Source: Halochromatium glycolicum (GTDB taxonomy: Bacteria > Pseudomonadota > Gammaproteobacteria > Chromatiales > Chromatiaceae). Taken from it: a stretch of DNA of 64,000 nucleotides. How positions within the stretch are numbered: position 1 is the first letter of the stretch; each line of letters starts with the position of its first letter. The stretch covers positions 29,552-93,551 of the forward strand of contig NZ_NRSJ01000014.1 in assembly GCF_016584085.1 (NCBI RefSeq), read 5' to 3'. Below, one piece after another: positions 1 to 8,823 of the stretch. Under the pieces are notes generated by a model. That model was not told the DNA's origin and did not search any database. It saw only the letters and a program-made list of their open reading frames with translations. A program made the translations under genes and the position numbers.

Positions 1-494
1 TGGCGGATCTCGGCAATGGTCTTCTGACCCGGCTGGCGGCGTTGCTGGTCGAGCTTGGGTGGGCGGCGTCGTCACTGCAGTCGGCCGCAGGTGATTCAGC
101 CGACGCGACTAGGGCTTTCAAGGCGGCCGAGTCGGATCGCGCGCTCGCACCAGCGCCCGAGCCGATCATGGAGCCCGCCGCCACGTCCGGCGCGTCCGCC
201 GGCTTGGCCTTCAGCGCGGCTGGGCTTGATCCAGACGCGGCCGAGGTCGGGATCGGGCTCAGCGAGGCCGCGCGCGGCCTGCTCGTGCATCGGGTGGTGA
301 TTGCCGATGCGCTGGTGCAGCGCTACCAGGTCGTCGCGCCGACCGAATGGAATTTCCATCCCGAAGGCGTGGTTGCGCAGGGGCTTGCGGCCATTGCTCG
401 CAGCGGTGTCAGCATTGCGGAGCTGGAACGGCTCGCCCATCTCTACATCACCGCAGTCGATCCCTGTGTCGAATACCAGCTTTCTGTATCCTGA
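1..494 (+). CDS. hupK: HupK-like NiFe-hydrogenase assembly protein (5' end outside window)
   Basis: The reading frame is open from the first bases of the window, so the gene starts upstream. The C-terminal part resembles the end of the NiFe-hydrogenase large subunit: a stretch reading VAPTEWNFHPEG (codons near 337-370) and a final DPC motif. In true large subunits the last motif is DPCxxC; here the second cysteine is missing (DPCVEYQ), as expected for the HupK family of large-subunit paralogues that act as scaffolds or chaperones when the Ni-Fe-CN/CO site is built. The middle (about codons 15-75) is low-complexity and Ala-rich. The next genes are hypC, hypD and hypE, the order known for hupK-hyp clusters of purple sulfur bacteria. 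The family call is fairly firm; the precise role is inferred. Confidence 0.8.
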   Translation, partial: ADLGNGLLTRLAALLVELGWAASSLQSAAGDSADATRAFKAAESDRALAPAPEPIMEPAATSGASAGLAFSAAGLDPDAAEVGIGLSEAARGLLVHRVVIADALVQRYQVVAPTEWNFHPEGVVAQGLAAIARSGVSIAELERLAHLYITAVDPCVEYQLSVS

Positions 495-545
495 TGGCCG
501 GCGTGCGCACTGCGCGTCGGCTGCCACTGCTTGGAGCCTACTCTT

Positions 546-818
546 ATGTGCCTTGCGATCCCTGCTCAGATCCTCGAGATCGACGCCGAGACCGATATGG
601 CGACGGTGTCGCTCAGCGGCGTGCGTCGGCCGGTCTCGCTTGCACTGATCGACGATGCCGAGGTCGGTGACTATGTGTTGGTGCACGTCGGCTATGCGCT
701 GAACAGGATCAGTGCCGAGGAGGCCGAGCGCACTCTGGCGATGATCCGGGAGATCGGTGAGCTCGAGCAGGACGAGGGGATGGCTCAGGCGGGGCTTGAC
801 GTGGAGGGCAACCGATGA
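546..818 (+). CDS. hypC: Hydrogenase maturation chaperone HypC
   Basis: This 90-residue protein begins MCLAIPAQ, the hallmark N-terminus of the HypC/HupF family. The Cys2 of that motif binds the iron of the Fe(CN)2CO unit while HypC shuttles between HypD and the hydrogenase large-subunit precursor. The ATG at 546 is chosen because it places Cys at position 2; an upstream TTG would add five residues and bury it. The stop codon overlaps the hypD start (ATGA at 815-818), so the two are translationally coupled. The C-terminal tail is acidic and slightly longer than in the smallest HypC proteins. Confidence 0.95.
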   Translation: MCLAIPAQILEIDAETDMATVSLSGVRRPVSLALIDDAEVGDYVLVHVGYALNRISAEEAERTLAMIREIGELEQDEGMAQAGLDVEGNR

Positions 819-2059
819 AGTACATCGACGAGTTTCGCGACGGTGAGTTGGCGCGCGCACTGGCGCAACGCATCGCCGATGAGGCCGATCCCGGGCGCGA
901 CTACCGCCTGATGGAGTTCTGCGGCGGTCATACCCATGCGATCTTCCGCTATGGGGTCCAGGACCTGATGCCGGCGAATCTGCGCTTCGTGCACGGCCCA
1001 GGCTGTCCGGTCTGCGTGCTGCCGATGGCGCGCATCGATCAGGCGATCGCGATGGCGCTCGAGCACGAGGTGACGCTCTGCACCTATGGCGATCTGATGC
1101 GCGTGCCTGCGAGCGAGCGCAAGAGTCTGCTCAAGGCCAAGGCCGACGGCGCCGACATCCGGATGATCTACTCGACCCAGGATGCGCTGGCTGCTGCGCG
1201 CAGCGCCCCTGAGCGGCAGGTGGTGCTGTTCGCGATCGGCTTCGAGACCACCACGCCGCCGACCGCGGTCGCGATCAAGGCCGCCCGCGCCGAAGGGCTC
1301 GAGAACTTCTCGGTCTTCTGCAACCATGTGCTCACGCCGGCCGCGCTCGGCACCATCCTCGCCTCGGCCGGCGGTGGGCAAGACCCAGGTCAGGGCGCTG
1401 ATCGAGGCGCGGGCGCACAAGGCGAGGCCGGGGTCCAGCTCGACGGCATCCTCGGTCCCTCGCATGTCAGCACCGTGATCGGCAGTCGTCCTTACGAATT
1501 CGTCCCGTCTACGTTCGGCAAGCCGGTGGTGATCGCCGGGTTCGAGCCGCTCGATGTGATGCAAAGCGCGCTGATGCTGATCCGCCAGATCAACGAGGGC
1601 CGCCGCGAGGTCGAGAATCAGTACCGGCGGGCGGTGACGCGCGATGGCAACCGCAAGGCCCAGGCCCTGATGGCCGAGGTCTTTGCGCCGCGCGAGACCT
1701 TCGAGTGGCGTGGACTCGGCTTCCTGCCGAACAGTGCTTTGCGCATCGCCGATGCCTATGCGGACCTCGACGCCGAACAGCGCTTTCCGGTCACGCCGCG
1801 CACCTCCCGTGAGATCAAGGGCTGCGAGTGTCCGAGCGTCTTGCGCGGGGTGATGGAGCCCACTGATTGCAAGCTGTTCGGCACCGTCTGCACGCCCGAG
1901 AACCCGATGGGCGCCTGCATGGTCTCGTCCGAAGGCGCCTGCGCCGCCTACTGGAGCTATGGGCGGTTCCGCGCTCCGGTCGCCGGCCCTGCCGTCGGGG
2001 CGTCGCAGGAGACGGCCTCGGCCGCCCGGGCCAGTCAAGATTCGGCGGTGGGCGTCTGA
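815..2059 (+). CDS. hypD: Hydrogenase maturation protein HypD (with a likely compensated frameshift)
   Basis: HypD carries a [4Fe-4S] cluster and with HypC assembles the Fe(CN)2CO group of NiFe hydrogenases. Visible family motifs are CGGHTH (residues 36-41), GPGCPVC (61-67), GFETTTP and the Cys-rich C-terminus with CECPSV, DCKLFGTVC and GACMVSSEGACA. At 414 codons it is longer than the roughly 370-380 usual for the family, partly from a 20-residue C-terminal tail. Residues about 186-206 (bases 1372-1432) read poorly in this frame, with Gly/Gln/Asp-rich codons ending in A or T. The +1 frame over the same bases has codons ending almost only in G or C and encodes a KTQVRALIEARAHKARPG-like helix. 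This suggests two opposite indels in the genome or the assembly. The stop overlaps the hypE start (TGATG). Confidence 0.93.
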   Translation: MKYIDEFRDGELARALAQRIADEADPGRDYRLMEFCGGHTHAIFRYGVQDLMPANLRFVHGPGCPVCVLPMARIDQAIAMALEHEVTLCTYGDLMRVPASERKSLLKAKADGADIRMIYSTQDALAAARSAPERQVVLFAIGFETTTPPTAVAIKAARAEGLENFSVFCNHVLTPAALGTILASAGGGQDPGQGADRGAGAQGEAGVQLDGILGPSHVSTVIGSRPYEFVPSTFGKPVVIAGFEPLDVMQSALMLIRQINEGRREVENQYRRAVTRDGNRKAQALMAEVFAPRETFEWRGLGFLPNSALRIADAYADLDAEQRFPVTPRTSREIKGCECPSVLRGVMEPTDCKLFGTVCTPENPMGACMVSSEGACAAYWSYGRFRAPVAGPAVGASQETASAARASQDSAVGV

Positions 2060-3300
2060 TGGCCGCTGGCAGCGACCAACCGACCGGCGAGCGCAGGTTG
2101 AGCGCTTCCGCTCCCGCCTCGGGCTCCGCTTCTGCCCCTGATCAGTCTTCGGGCCAGGCTAGTGATCAATCCTTTGGTGATCGATCCGTCGAGCACGGCT
2201 CCGACGCGGGTGATCGGCAAACCGCGCAGAAGGCCGGGCAAGCGGCGGGCTCGAAGGGCGCTGCGCGCCGTTTCGCCGGCCGACTCGACCTGAAGCGCGG
2301 CGCCGTCGATATGAGCCACGGCAGCGGCGGCCGCGCGATGGCGCAGCTGATCGATGAGCTGTTCTATCGCTACCTTGGTAACCCGCTGCTTGAACAGGGG
2401 AACGATCAGGCGCTGTTCCAGCCGCCGCCCGGCCGGCTGGTCACCAGCACCGATGGTCACGTGATCTCGCCGCTGTTCTTCCCGGGCGGTGACATCGGCT
2501 CGCTGGCGGTGCACGGCACCGTCAACGATGTCGTGATGTCCGGTGCCCGGCCGCTCTATCTGACCGCTAGCTTCATCCTCGAGGAGGGCCTGCCGCTGGC
2601 TGATCTCGACCGGATCGTCGCGAGCATGGGCGCTGCCGCCCGTGCCGCCGGGGTGCAGGTCGTCGCCGGCGATACCAAGGTGGTCGAGCGCGGTAAAGGC
2701 GACGGCTGCTTCATCGCCACCACCGGTATCGGCGTGTTACCGGACGGGATCGAGATCGCCGGTGAGCGTGCCCGGCCGGGCGACGCGATCCTGGTCAGCG
2801 GCAGCATCGGGGACCATGGTGTGGCGATCCTGTCCAAGCGCGAGAACCTCGGCTTCGAGACCGAGATCGCCTCCGACAGCCAGGCCCTGAACGACCTGGT
2901 CGCAGCGATGATCGACGCGGTGCCCGGCATCCATTGCCTGCGCGATCCGACCCGCGGCGGCCTGGCGACGACCCTGAACGAACTGGCGCTGCAATCGCAG
3001 GTCGGAATGCTGATCCGCGAGCCGGCGATCCCGGTTCGTGCCGAGGTCAACGGCGCCTGTGAGCTGCTCGGCCTCGACCCGCTCTATGTCGCCAACGAAG
3101 GCAAGCTGATCGCGATCTGCCCAGGCGATCAGGCAGAAAACCTGCTGGCGGCGATGCGCGCTCATCCGAAGGGGCAGGACGCCGCGATCATCGGCGAGGT
3201 AGTCGAGGACCCCCATCATTTCGTGCAGATGGAGACGACCTTCGGCGGCAGCCGCATCGTCGACTGGCTGGCCGGCGAGCAGCTGCCGCGGATCTGCTGA
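2059..3300 (+). CDS. hypE: Hydrogenase maturation protein HypE (carbamoyl dehydratase)
   Basis: HypE takes a carbamoyl group from HypF onto its C-terminal cysteine and dehydrates it, using ATP, to the thiocyanate that supplies the CN ligands of the NiFe site. The protein ends in PRIC, the invariant family C-terminus with the acceptor cysteine. The core starts near residue 77 (LDLKRGAVDMSHGSGGR) and has the PurM/SelD-like ATP-binding fold with GDIGSLAVHGTVND. The start chosen (ATG at 2059, overlapping the hypD stop) gives an unusual N-terminal extension of about 75 residues that is rich in Ser, Ala and Gln and looks disordered. A start inside the core (the Met of VDMSHG, near 2311) cannot be excluded, but coupling to hypD favours the long form. 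Confidence 0.93.
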   Translation: MAAGSDQPTGERRLSASAPASGSASAPDQSSGQASDQSFGDRSVEHGSDAGDRQTAQKAGQAAGSKGAARRFAGRLDLKRGAVDMSHGSGGRAMAQLIDELFYRYLGNPLLEQGNDQALFQPPPGRLVTSTDGHVISPLFFPGGDIGSLAVHGTVNDVVMSGARPLYLTASFILEEGLPLADLDRIVASMGAAARAAGVQVVAGDTKVVERGKGDGCFIATTGIGVLPDGIEIAGERARPGDAILVSGSIGDHGVAILSKRENLGFETEIASDSQALNDLVAAMIDAVPGIHCLRDPTRGGLATTLNELALQSQVGMLIREPAIPVRAEVNGACELLGLDPLYVANEGKLIAICPGDQAENLLAAMRAHPKGQDAAIIGEVVEDPHHFVQMETTFGGSRIVDWLAGEQLPRIC

Positions 3301-3468
3301 GGAGTGCGGCGCACTGGGCAGCGCACTCGTGGCCATAGCGGCCTGCTCGGCGGTGAAGTGGCTGCCCCGAACTGCCCCAGTCCGGGGGCGTGAGCACTCA
3401 GGTGTTGGCTGAGCGAAGCTGTCGCGACTGGTCGCCTCGGGATTGGGGCATGACTTGTGGACAGGCGC

Positions 3469-4185
3469 TTACCACGGGATGGGCTCGCCATGGCGGAAGA
3501 AACCGCCGCTCGGACCATCATCCGCCAGGGTCGCGGCCCAGACGATGCCTCGCGCGCCTTCTTCGATGCTCAGATGCGCATTCGAGCCGCCCATCTCGGT
3601 GCGCACCCAGCCTGGGCAGACCGAATTGATCTTGATGCCGCTCTCGGCGCCGAGCTCGTCGGCGAAGATGCGTGTGACCGCATTGAGCGCGGTCTTCGAC
3701 AACCGATAAGCGGGACTGTAGCCGTTCATATCGCTGAGCTGACCCATGCCAGACGCGACGTTGACCACGCGGCCGTGTCCGTCCATCAGCGGGATCAGCA
3801 ACTGGCACAACCGCAGTGCCGCCAGCGTATTCGTCTCGAAGGCCTGGCGGATCGGCTCGAGGTCGGCCTGCAGGATGCTCGACTCGGGAGTGCCGGGCGC
3901 TGGCCCGGGGAAGATGCCCGCGTTATTGACCAGCACCTCGAAGGCCCCTTGCTCCTGCTGGATACGATCGCGCAGCGCGATCCGTGATCCCTCATCGGTC
4001 ACGTCGAGCAGCTGGAATGCGACCTCATGCCCAGCCTTGGCGAGCTCAGCGGTGGCGTTCCGTCCTTGTTCCTCGCGCCGAGCGGTCAGCAGCACCTGGT
4101 AGCCGCGCTCGGCGAGTTGTCGACAGGTCTCGAGCCCGAGACCACGATAGGCGCCGGTGACGACGGCGAGGGGTTTGGCTGCCAT
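3469..4185 (-). CDS. Short-chain dehydrogenase/reductase
   Basis: This 238-residue protein is a classical SDR. The NAD(P)-binding motif TGAYRGLG lies at residues 10-17, NNAG at 87-90, the catalytic Ser near 145, and the YxxxK pair is Tyr160/Lys164. It is closest in style to carbonyl-reductase-like SDRs that contain the sequence CPGWVRTEMGG after the active site. The substrate cannot be deduced. It is transcribed toward hypE, so the two are convergent and it does not belong to the hyp operon. A purine-rich RBS (GGAGG, plus-strand cctcc near 4192-4196) precedes the ATG. Confidence 0.9.
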   Translation of the reverse strand: MAAKPLAVVTGAYRGLGLETCRQLAERGYQVLLTARREEQGRNATAELAKAGHEVAFQLLDVTDEGSRIALRDRIQQEQGAFEVLVNNAGIFPGPAPGTPESSILQADLEPIRQAFETNTLAALRLCQLLIPLMDGHGRVVNVASGMGQLSDMNGYSPAYRLSKTALNAVTRIFADELGAESGIKINSVCPGWVRTEMGGSNAHLSIEEGARGIVWAATLADDGPSGGFFRHGEPIPW

Positions 4186-4607
4186 GGGGAACCTCCTTCA
4201 GTTGAATGTCAGCAACAAGGCTTCATCAGAGCTTGTGCAGACAATACCAAGACTGCGTCTGATCGACGCAATCCGGGTGCGGCCAGATACCTGCTCCGAT
4301 AATCTCTGAATTGCGAAAGCAGTCGAGGTGTTTATAGCCATTCCGCCTGATCGCCGGACAGAAAGCGCCGGAAAAGTCAGCACCGATGGGCTCAGCCTGT
4401 CCGGACACCAGAGCGAGTGACCATACATCAATCGCCGGGCTTGAGCATCCGCCCGGCGCAGCGTCCAGCGACAGGTTCGGCTGGCTATCGCAGTTCGTGG
4501 TCCGAGGCACAGCGCGCCGTTTGTGGTCCGAGGTTCGGCCCAACAGTCTGGGTCACGGCTGCCACGTCGCGGTATGATCCGCATCGAGCCAGCATGGAGA
4601 CCGACCC
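4186..4607. other. Intergenic region, 422 bp, no gene seen
   Basis: The open frames here show no recognisable protein. Base composition is lower in G+C than in the flanking genes over about 4200-4360. A short direct repeat (tggtccgagg) occurs near 4498 and 4521, and a TATGAT hexamer near 4572 could serve as the -10 box of the gene starting at 4608. This stretch marks the left edge of the decayed island. Confidence 0.4.
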
Positions 4608-6150
4608 ATGGACATCTTCACCCCCGGCATGCGCGTCACCTGCCGCGACGCCGAATGGCTGGTCACCCGGGTCGAGGCCGCCGGCAGCTACCGCCACCAG
4701 ATCGTCTTCTGCACCGGGGTCGACGATCTCACCCGCGGCCATGAGGCCGCCTTCCTCACCCAGCTCGACCGCATCGAGGAGATCGACCCGCGCCAGACCC
4801 GCCTGGTGCGCGACGAGTCCAACGGCTACGCCCGCGCGCGACTATTCCTCGAGGCGCAGCTGCGGCAGATGCCGCTGACCGACCCGGCGCCGAACTTCGA
4901 CGCCATGGGCGCCTTCACCCCGATGAGCTTCCAGAAGGAAGCGGTGCACCGCGCCCTGCAGCAGATCCGCCCGCGGCTGCTGCTCGCCGACCAGGTCGGC
5001 CTCGGCAAGACCATCGAGGTCGGCATGATCCTCAGCGAGCTGATCCGCACGACCCCGACGGCGCCGAGATCGCCGAGCTCGAGCGCCTGCTCGAGCTGCT
5101 GCAGCCGCTCGCGATCACCGCGAGCAGCCGTTATCGGCTGTTGCTCGATCAGCTGCACGCGATGGGCTGGGACGGCCGTGCCGGCAGCCCGCGGCTGCTG
5201 CTGTTCACCGAGAGCCGCCTGACCCAGCAGGCGCTCGCGCCGGCGCTGGCCGAGCAGTTCGCGCTCCCGTTTTCCGCCTGCTCAGCGATGTCGCGTTCTT
5301 CGAGCAGGGCTACCGTACCCTGCGCGCCCAGCCTGAGAACCAGGACTGGCCGCCGCTGGAGCAGACCCAGGCCCAGCTAATCTTCACCCCGCCCAAGGAG
5401 GTCGTGGGCCGACTCGGCGCCCCCTGGGTCGACAGCGAGCTGGTCTACGGCGCCTCGGCCATGCCCGAGGAGGCCTGGCCGGACGAGCGCCAGCTCTTCT
5501 TCACCGCCAGCCCCAAACGCGCCGAGACCGCCATCCAGGCCGCACTGGCGCAGAAGGGCCAATGGTCCAAGGAGCTGCTGCTCACCGAGCAGCACCCGGG
5601 GATGCAATGGCTAGCCGAGCGGCTGATGATGCTGCAGGGGCGCGGCGAGGCGCCGCTCATCGCCTCGCCGCATCTGCAGCCCGGCGAGCTGCTGTTCTGC
5701 TTCATCGGCCAGGTCAGCGCCCGCGTCGGTACCCCGCTGATCGTCGACCCGCACGCGGTCTCGTTTCAGAAAGGCGGCAAGTTCCGCATCCGCCCGCTGA
5801 AGGCGGCGCTGGCTGAGGTCCGCTTCGAGCAGCTGATCAACGCTGGTAAGCGCGGCAGTCTGCCGGAGCACCTGCTGCAGAGCTTCCTGTCCTCGGCCGT
5901 AGACCAGAGCCTGTATCACCTCAAACGGCTCAAGGACCGCCGCCGCGCCGAGCTCGAGCCCCGGGTGCAGGCCGAGACCCGGCCTGGATGCCTGGTTCGC
6001 GCGTTGGGCCACGCGCATCGAGGCGCAGCTCGCCGGCCTGCCGTTCGCCGGCAAACGCGCCGCGCAACTGCGTGCCAAGTGCGACGAGATGGAGAAATAC
6101 CTGCAGGACCACAAAGAGCACTGGCTCGAGGGTCATTACTGGGCCGCCGA
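4608..6150 (+). pseudogene. Remnant of an SNF2-like helicase (DISARM DrmD-like) broken by deletions
   Basis: The first segment (4608 to about 5050) has an intact N-terminus and a Walker A-like ADQVGLGKT, the SNF2/RapA helicase pattern. Reading then jumps frame near 5047-5056 into GAEIAELERLLELLQPL and LLLFTESRLTQQAL, which belong to the start of the C-terminal helicase lobe; the DEAx box and the rest of lobe 1 are missing. A second jump near 5262-5275 leads into RLLSDVAFFEQGYRTL and the long C-terminal domain, and a third near 5983 (2-bp loss) leads into LDAWFARWATRIEAQL and MEKYLQDHKEHW. The result cannot be an active helicase. Intact relatives sit beside adenine methylases in phage-defence loci such as DISARM class 1; membership of that system is inferred, not proven. 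Confidence 0.75.
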
Positions 6151-6152
6151 CG

Positions 6153-7798
6153 CTGCAGGCCCGGCTGCCGCAGGTCCACAGCCGGCCGCTGCTCGAGGTG
6201 TTGGAGAAGTTCGCCGCAGCGCCGCGCAGGCTGGGCGATCTCAAGGGCGCGTATCTGGCCACGGAGATGTTCCACGAGTCGAATGCCCAGCGCGACGGCC
6301 TCATCACCCGCGAGGAAGACCCGAGCTTCCAGCCGCAGCGGCCGGATGACTGGGTGATCTCCGGGCCGCACTTCTATGTCGGCACCCCGTTCAACAAGAC
6401 CCCGCGTTCGAGCTGTACCGCCAATGGCCACTACGACGACATCGACCTGACCGCGATCCCGGACGACTACCTGCCGCGCGCCGTCTACCGCCCCGGCGAT
6501 CGCGACGGCGACCTGCGCGCCTTTCATCAGGCGATCCCGGAATGGCCCAAGCCGCGCCGGCCGGAGCCGGGACGCGGCGGCTTCTGGCCGGTCAGCGATG
6601 CCGCGGTGCCGGCCTACGAGGCCCTGATCGGCGAGCCGCTGCACCGCCATGGCATCGACCCCGACCGGCCCGGCGCCCGCACCGCACGCCAGTTCGGCTA
6701 TTTCATCGCCTGGGAAGGCGATGTCGAGGGCGCTGTCAACTGGCTGCTGGCCAACGACAACCGCCGCGAAGCCCGGATTTCACCGCACGCTTTGCCGAGG
6801 TCCGGCTGCGGCAGGGCGTGCCGGACGCGGATACGATGAGAGGGTTGCCGCGGCCGTTGACGGCCTACAATCGCTACTTGAATCGCAGGCGTGGACAGCC
6901 AGCCAACGAGCGAACCTTGATCAGTGCCCTACTGCCAGCTGGCGCTCTACATACGAATACAGCGCTGAGCGTGACCTTTCTAGAGGGTCAGGATGCGCTG
7001 CTTCTAACCGGTTGTGCTCAAAGCATATTATTCGATTTTCTCGTGAAAGTCGGCGGTCGAGGGGATATCTACGAAAGCACCCTTGTCACCTTCCCGCTGG
7101 CTGATCGCCGTTGGTCAGGAATCCTATGGCGTACCGCACGTGTGAATTGTCTGACTCAGCACTACGCCGACCTCTGGCAAACCTGCTTCGACCCGGCTAT
7201 CCGCGACGATGGCTTTACCCGCGCGATCCCGACGGCAGACTGCAGCCCGAACCCAGCGGTCTCGCGCCCCAGCGCATCATCGCCCGACCCCGACGGCCTG
7301 GCTGCCGAGGCGCCAAGCCTGACCCACCCGCCCGCCGGCACCCTGCGCTGGGACGCGCTGACCGCGCACTGGCAGCGCGGCTGCGCCTTGCGCACCGACC
7401 TGGAGCGCCGCCAGGCGCTGCTCGAGATCGACGTGCTGGTGGCGATGGCGCTCGGCCTGAGCGTCGATGAGCTGATCCAGATCTACGAGGTCCAGTTCCC
7501 GGTCATGCGTGCCTACGAGCAGGCCGACCGCTACGATGCGACCGGCCGCCGGCTGCCCAACACCGGCCGCAAGGAGGCCGGTGCGCGCGAGCTGCGCGAG
7601 GCCCTGCGCGAGCATGACGGCGAATCGCCGGTGTCGGTGAGCTGGGCGATCGACAACGGCCTGCAGACTCGGGCCCGCACCTTCTATCCACCATTCACAC
7701 CGGTCGATCGCGTCGACGACTATCGCGCCGCCTATCGCGTGTTCACGGCGCGCCTGGCCAACCGGCAGGTGACGCCGGAGCCGGTCACCGATGGCTGA
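6153..7798 (+). pseudogene. C-terminal remnant of an Eco57I/PglX-like N6-adenine DNA methylase
   Basis: The sequence from about 6153 reads LQARLPQVHSRPLLEVLEKF, then GPHFYVGTPFNKTPR, DLTAIPDDYLPRAVYRPG and ARTARQFGYF, typical of the target-recognition half of large single-chain adenine methylases of restriction and DISARM/BREX-like systems. An indel near 6770-6776 shifts the frame before the final part, which contains RLRQGVPDADTM, QALLEIDVLVAMALGL and GLQTRARTFYPPF and ends at 7798. The N-terminal half with the SAM-binding and NPPY motifs is absent; the remnant is joined directly to the tail of the upstream helicase remnant around 6145-6153. It therefore cannot methylate DNA. The last codons overlap the start of the next gene. 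Confidence 0.75.
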
Positions 7799-8781
7799 GC
7801 ACGATGCCTCGTACACGCTGCTGTTCTCGCACCGGGAGCTGGTCGCCGATCTGATCCGCGGCTTCGTGCGCGAGGACTGGGTCGAGCAGCTCGATTTCGG
7901 CAGCTTGCAGCGGGTCAGCGAGATCGGCGTCAGTCATGACCTGCGCGAGCGCGAAGACGACATGATCTGGCGGCTGCGCTTCGGCGAGCGCTGGGTCTAC
8001 GTCTATCTGCTGCTGGAGTTCCAATCCAGTGTCGGGCCATTGATGGCGGTGCGCGTGCTGACCTACGTCGGGCTGCTGTATCAGGGGCTCGCCGCCACCG
8101 GCGCGATCCCGAGTGGCGGCCCGCTGCCGCCGGTACTGCCCATTGTCCTCTACAATGGCGATCAGGCATGGCGGGCCGAGACCGAATCTCGGCGCACTGC
8201 TCGAGCCGGCCCTGCCCGAGCCATTGCGGCGCTGGCAGCCGCAGATCCGCTACCTCTTGCTCGACGAGCAGCGCGATGCCGGCGCCGAGCTGAGCGGACA
8301 GCGCAATCTCGCCGCGGCCTTGTTTCGGCTCGAGAACAGCCGCAGTCCGGAGGATATCCGACCGGTCTTGGCCAGTCTCATCGATTGGTTGACCGAGCCC
8401 GAACAGGGCAGTCTGCGCCGTGCCTTCGTCGTCTGGCTCAAGCGGGTCCTGCTGCCGGCCCGGGTGCCGGGGACCGAGCTGCCGGATGTCGCCGATCTCG
8501 AGGAGATGCATGCAATGTTGGCGGAACGTGTGAAGACCTGGACCGAGGAATGGAAACAGCAAGGCGTGCAGGAGGGCTTGCAGCAGGGCTTGCAGCAGGG
8601 TTTGCAGCAAGGCATTTGCCAAGGCGAGGCCAAGCTGCTGCGTCGGCAGTTGGTCAGGCGCTTTGGCGCGCTGCCGGGCTGGGCCGAGACGCGCCTGGAG
8701 CAGGCGAGCGAGGCAGAGCTCGAGCGCTGGGCCGAGCGCGTCCTGGAGTGCGCGACCTTGGATGAGGTCTTCGCCGCCTAG
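7791..8781 (+). pseudogene. Rpn/PDDEXK-type putative transposase-nuclease, frameshifted
   Basis: The first 130 codons (YTLLFSHRELVADLIRGF, LLLEFQSSVGPLMAVRVL, LPIVLYNGDQAW) match the N-terminal nuclease domain of the Rpn family (recombination-promoting nuclease, formerly transposase_31). The frame is lost near 8178-8187. The +1 frame carries the expected continuation (LEPALPEPLRRWQPQIRYLL) and the usual C-terminus with Gln/Gly repeats (EGLQQGLQQGLQQG) and LLRRQLVRRFG, ending at 8781. One base inserted or two lost would explain it. The two parts together would make a protein of about 330 residues, normal for the family. It overlaps the preceding methylase remnant by 8 bp. Confidence 0.8.
8575..8610 (+). 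repeat. 12-bp tandem repeat, three copies, encoding LQQG units
   Basis: The unit ggcttgcagcag occurs at 8575-8586 and 8587-8598 and, with two changes, at 8599-8610. It encodes the Leu-Gln-Gln-Gly repeats often seen near the C-terminus of Rpn-family proteins. Because the unit is a multiple of three, copy-number change would not break the frame. Confidence 0.85.
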
Positions 8782-8823
8782 CTGCTCACCGCGTTGCATC
8801 CGAAGATGAGCTCATGTCGCCCG

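Noticed and set aside
785..2038. Long open frame on the minus strand opposite hypD
   Set aside because: It has no family motifs, its start has no RBS and it mirrors the high-GC coding bias of hypD.
4198..4584. Minus-strand open frame of 128 codons upstream of the SNF2 remnant
   Set aside because: No RBS, no motif and uneven composition; more likely chance.
8575..8610. CRISPR-like array
   Set aside because: The repeats are contiguous 12-mers inside a coding sequence with no spacers.
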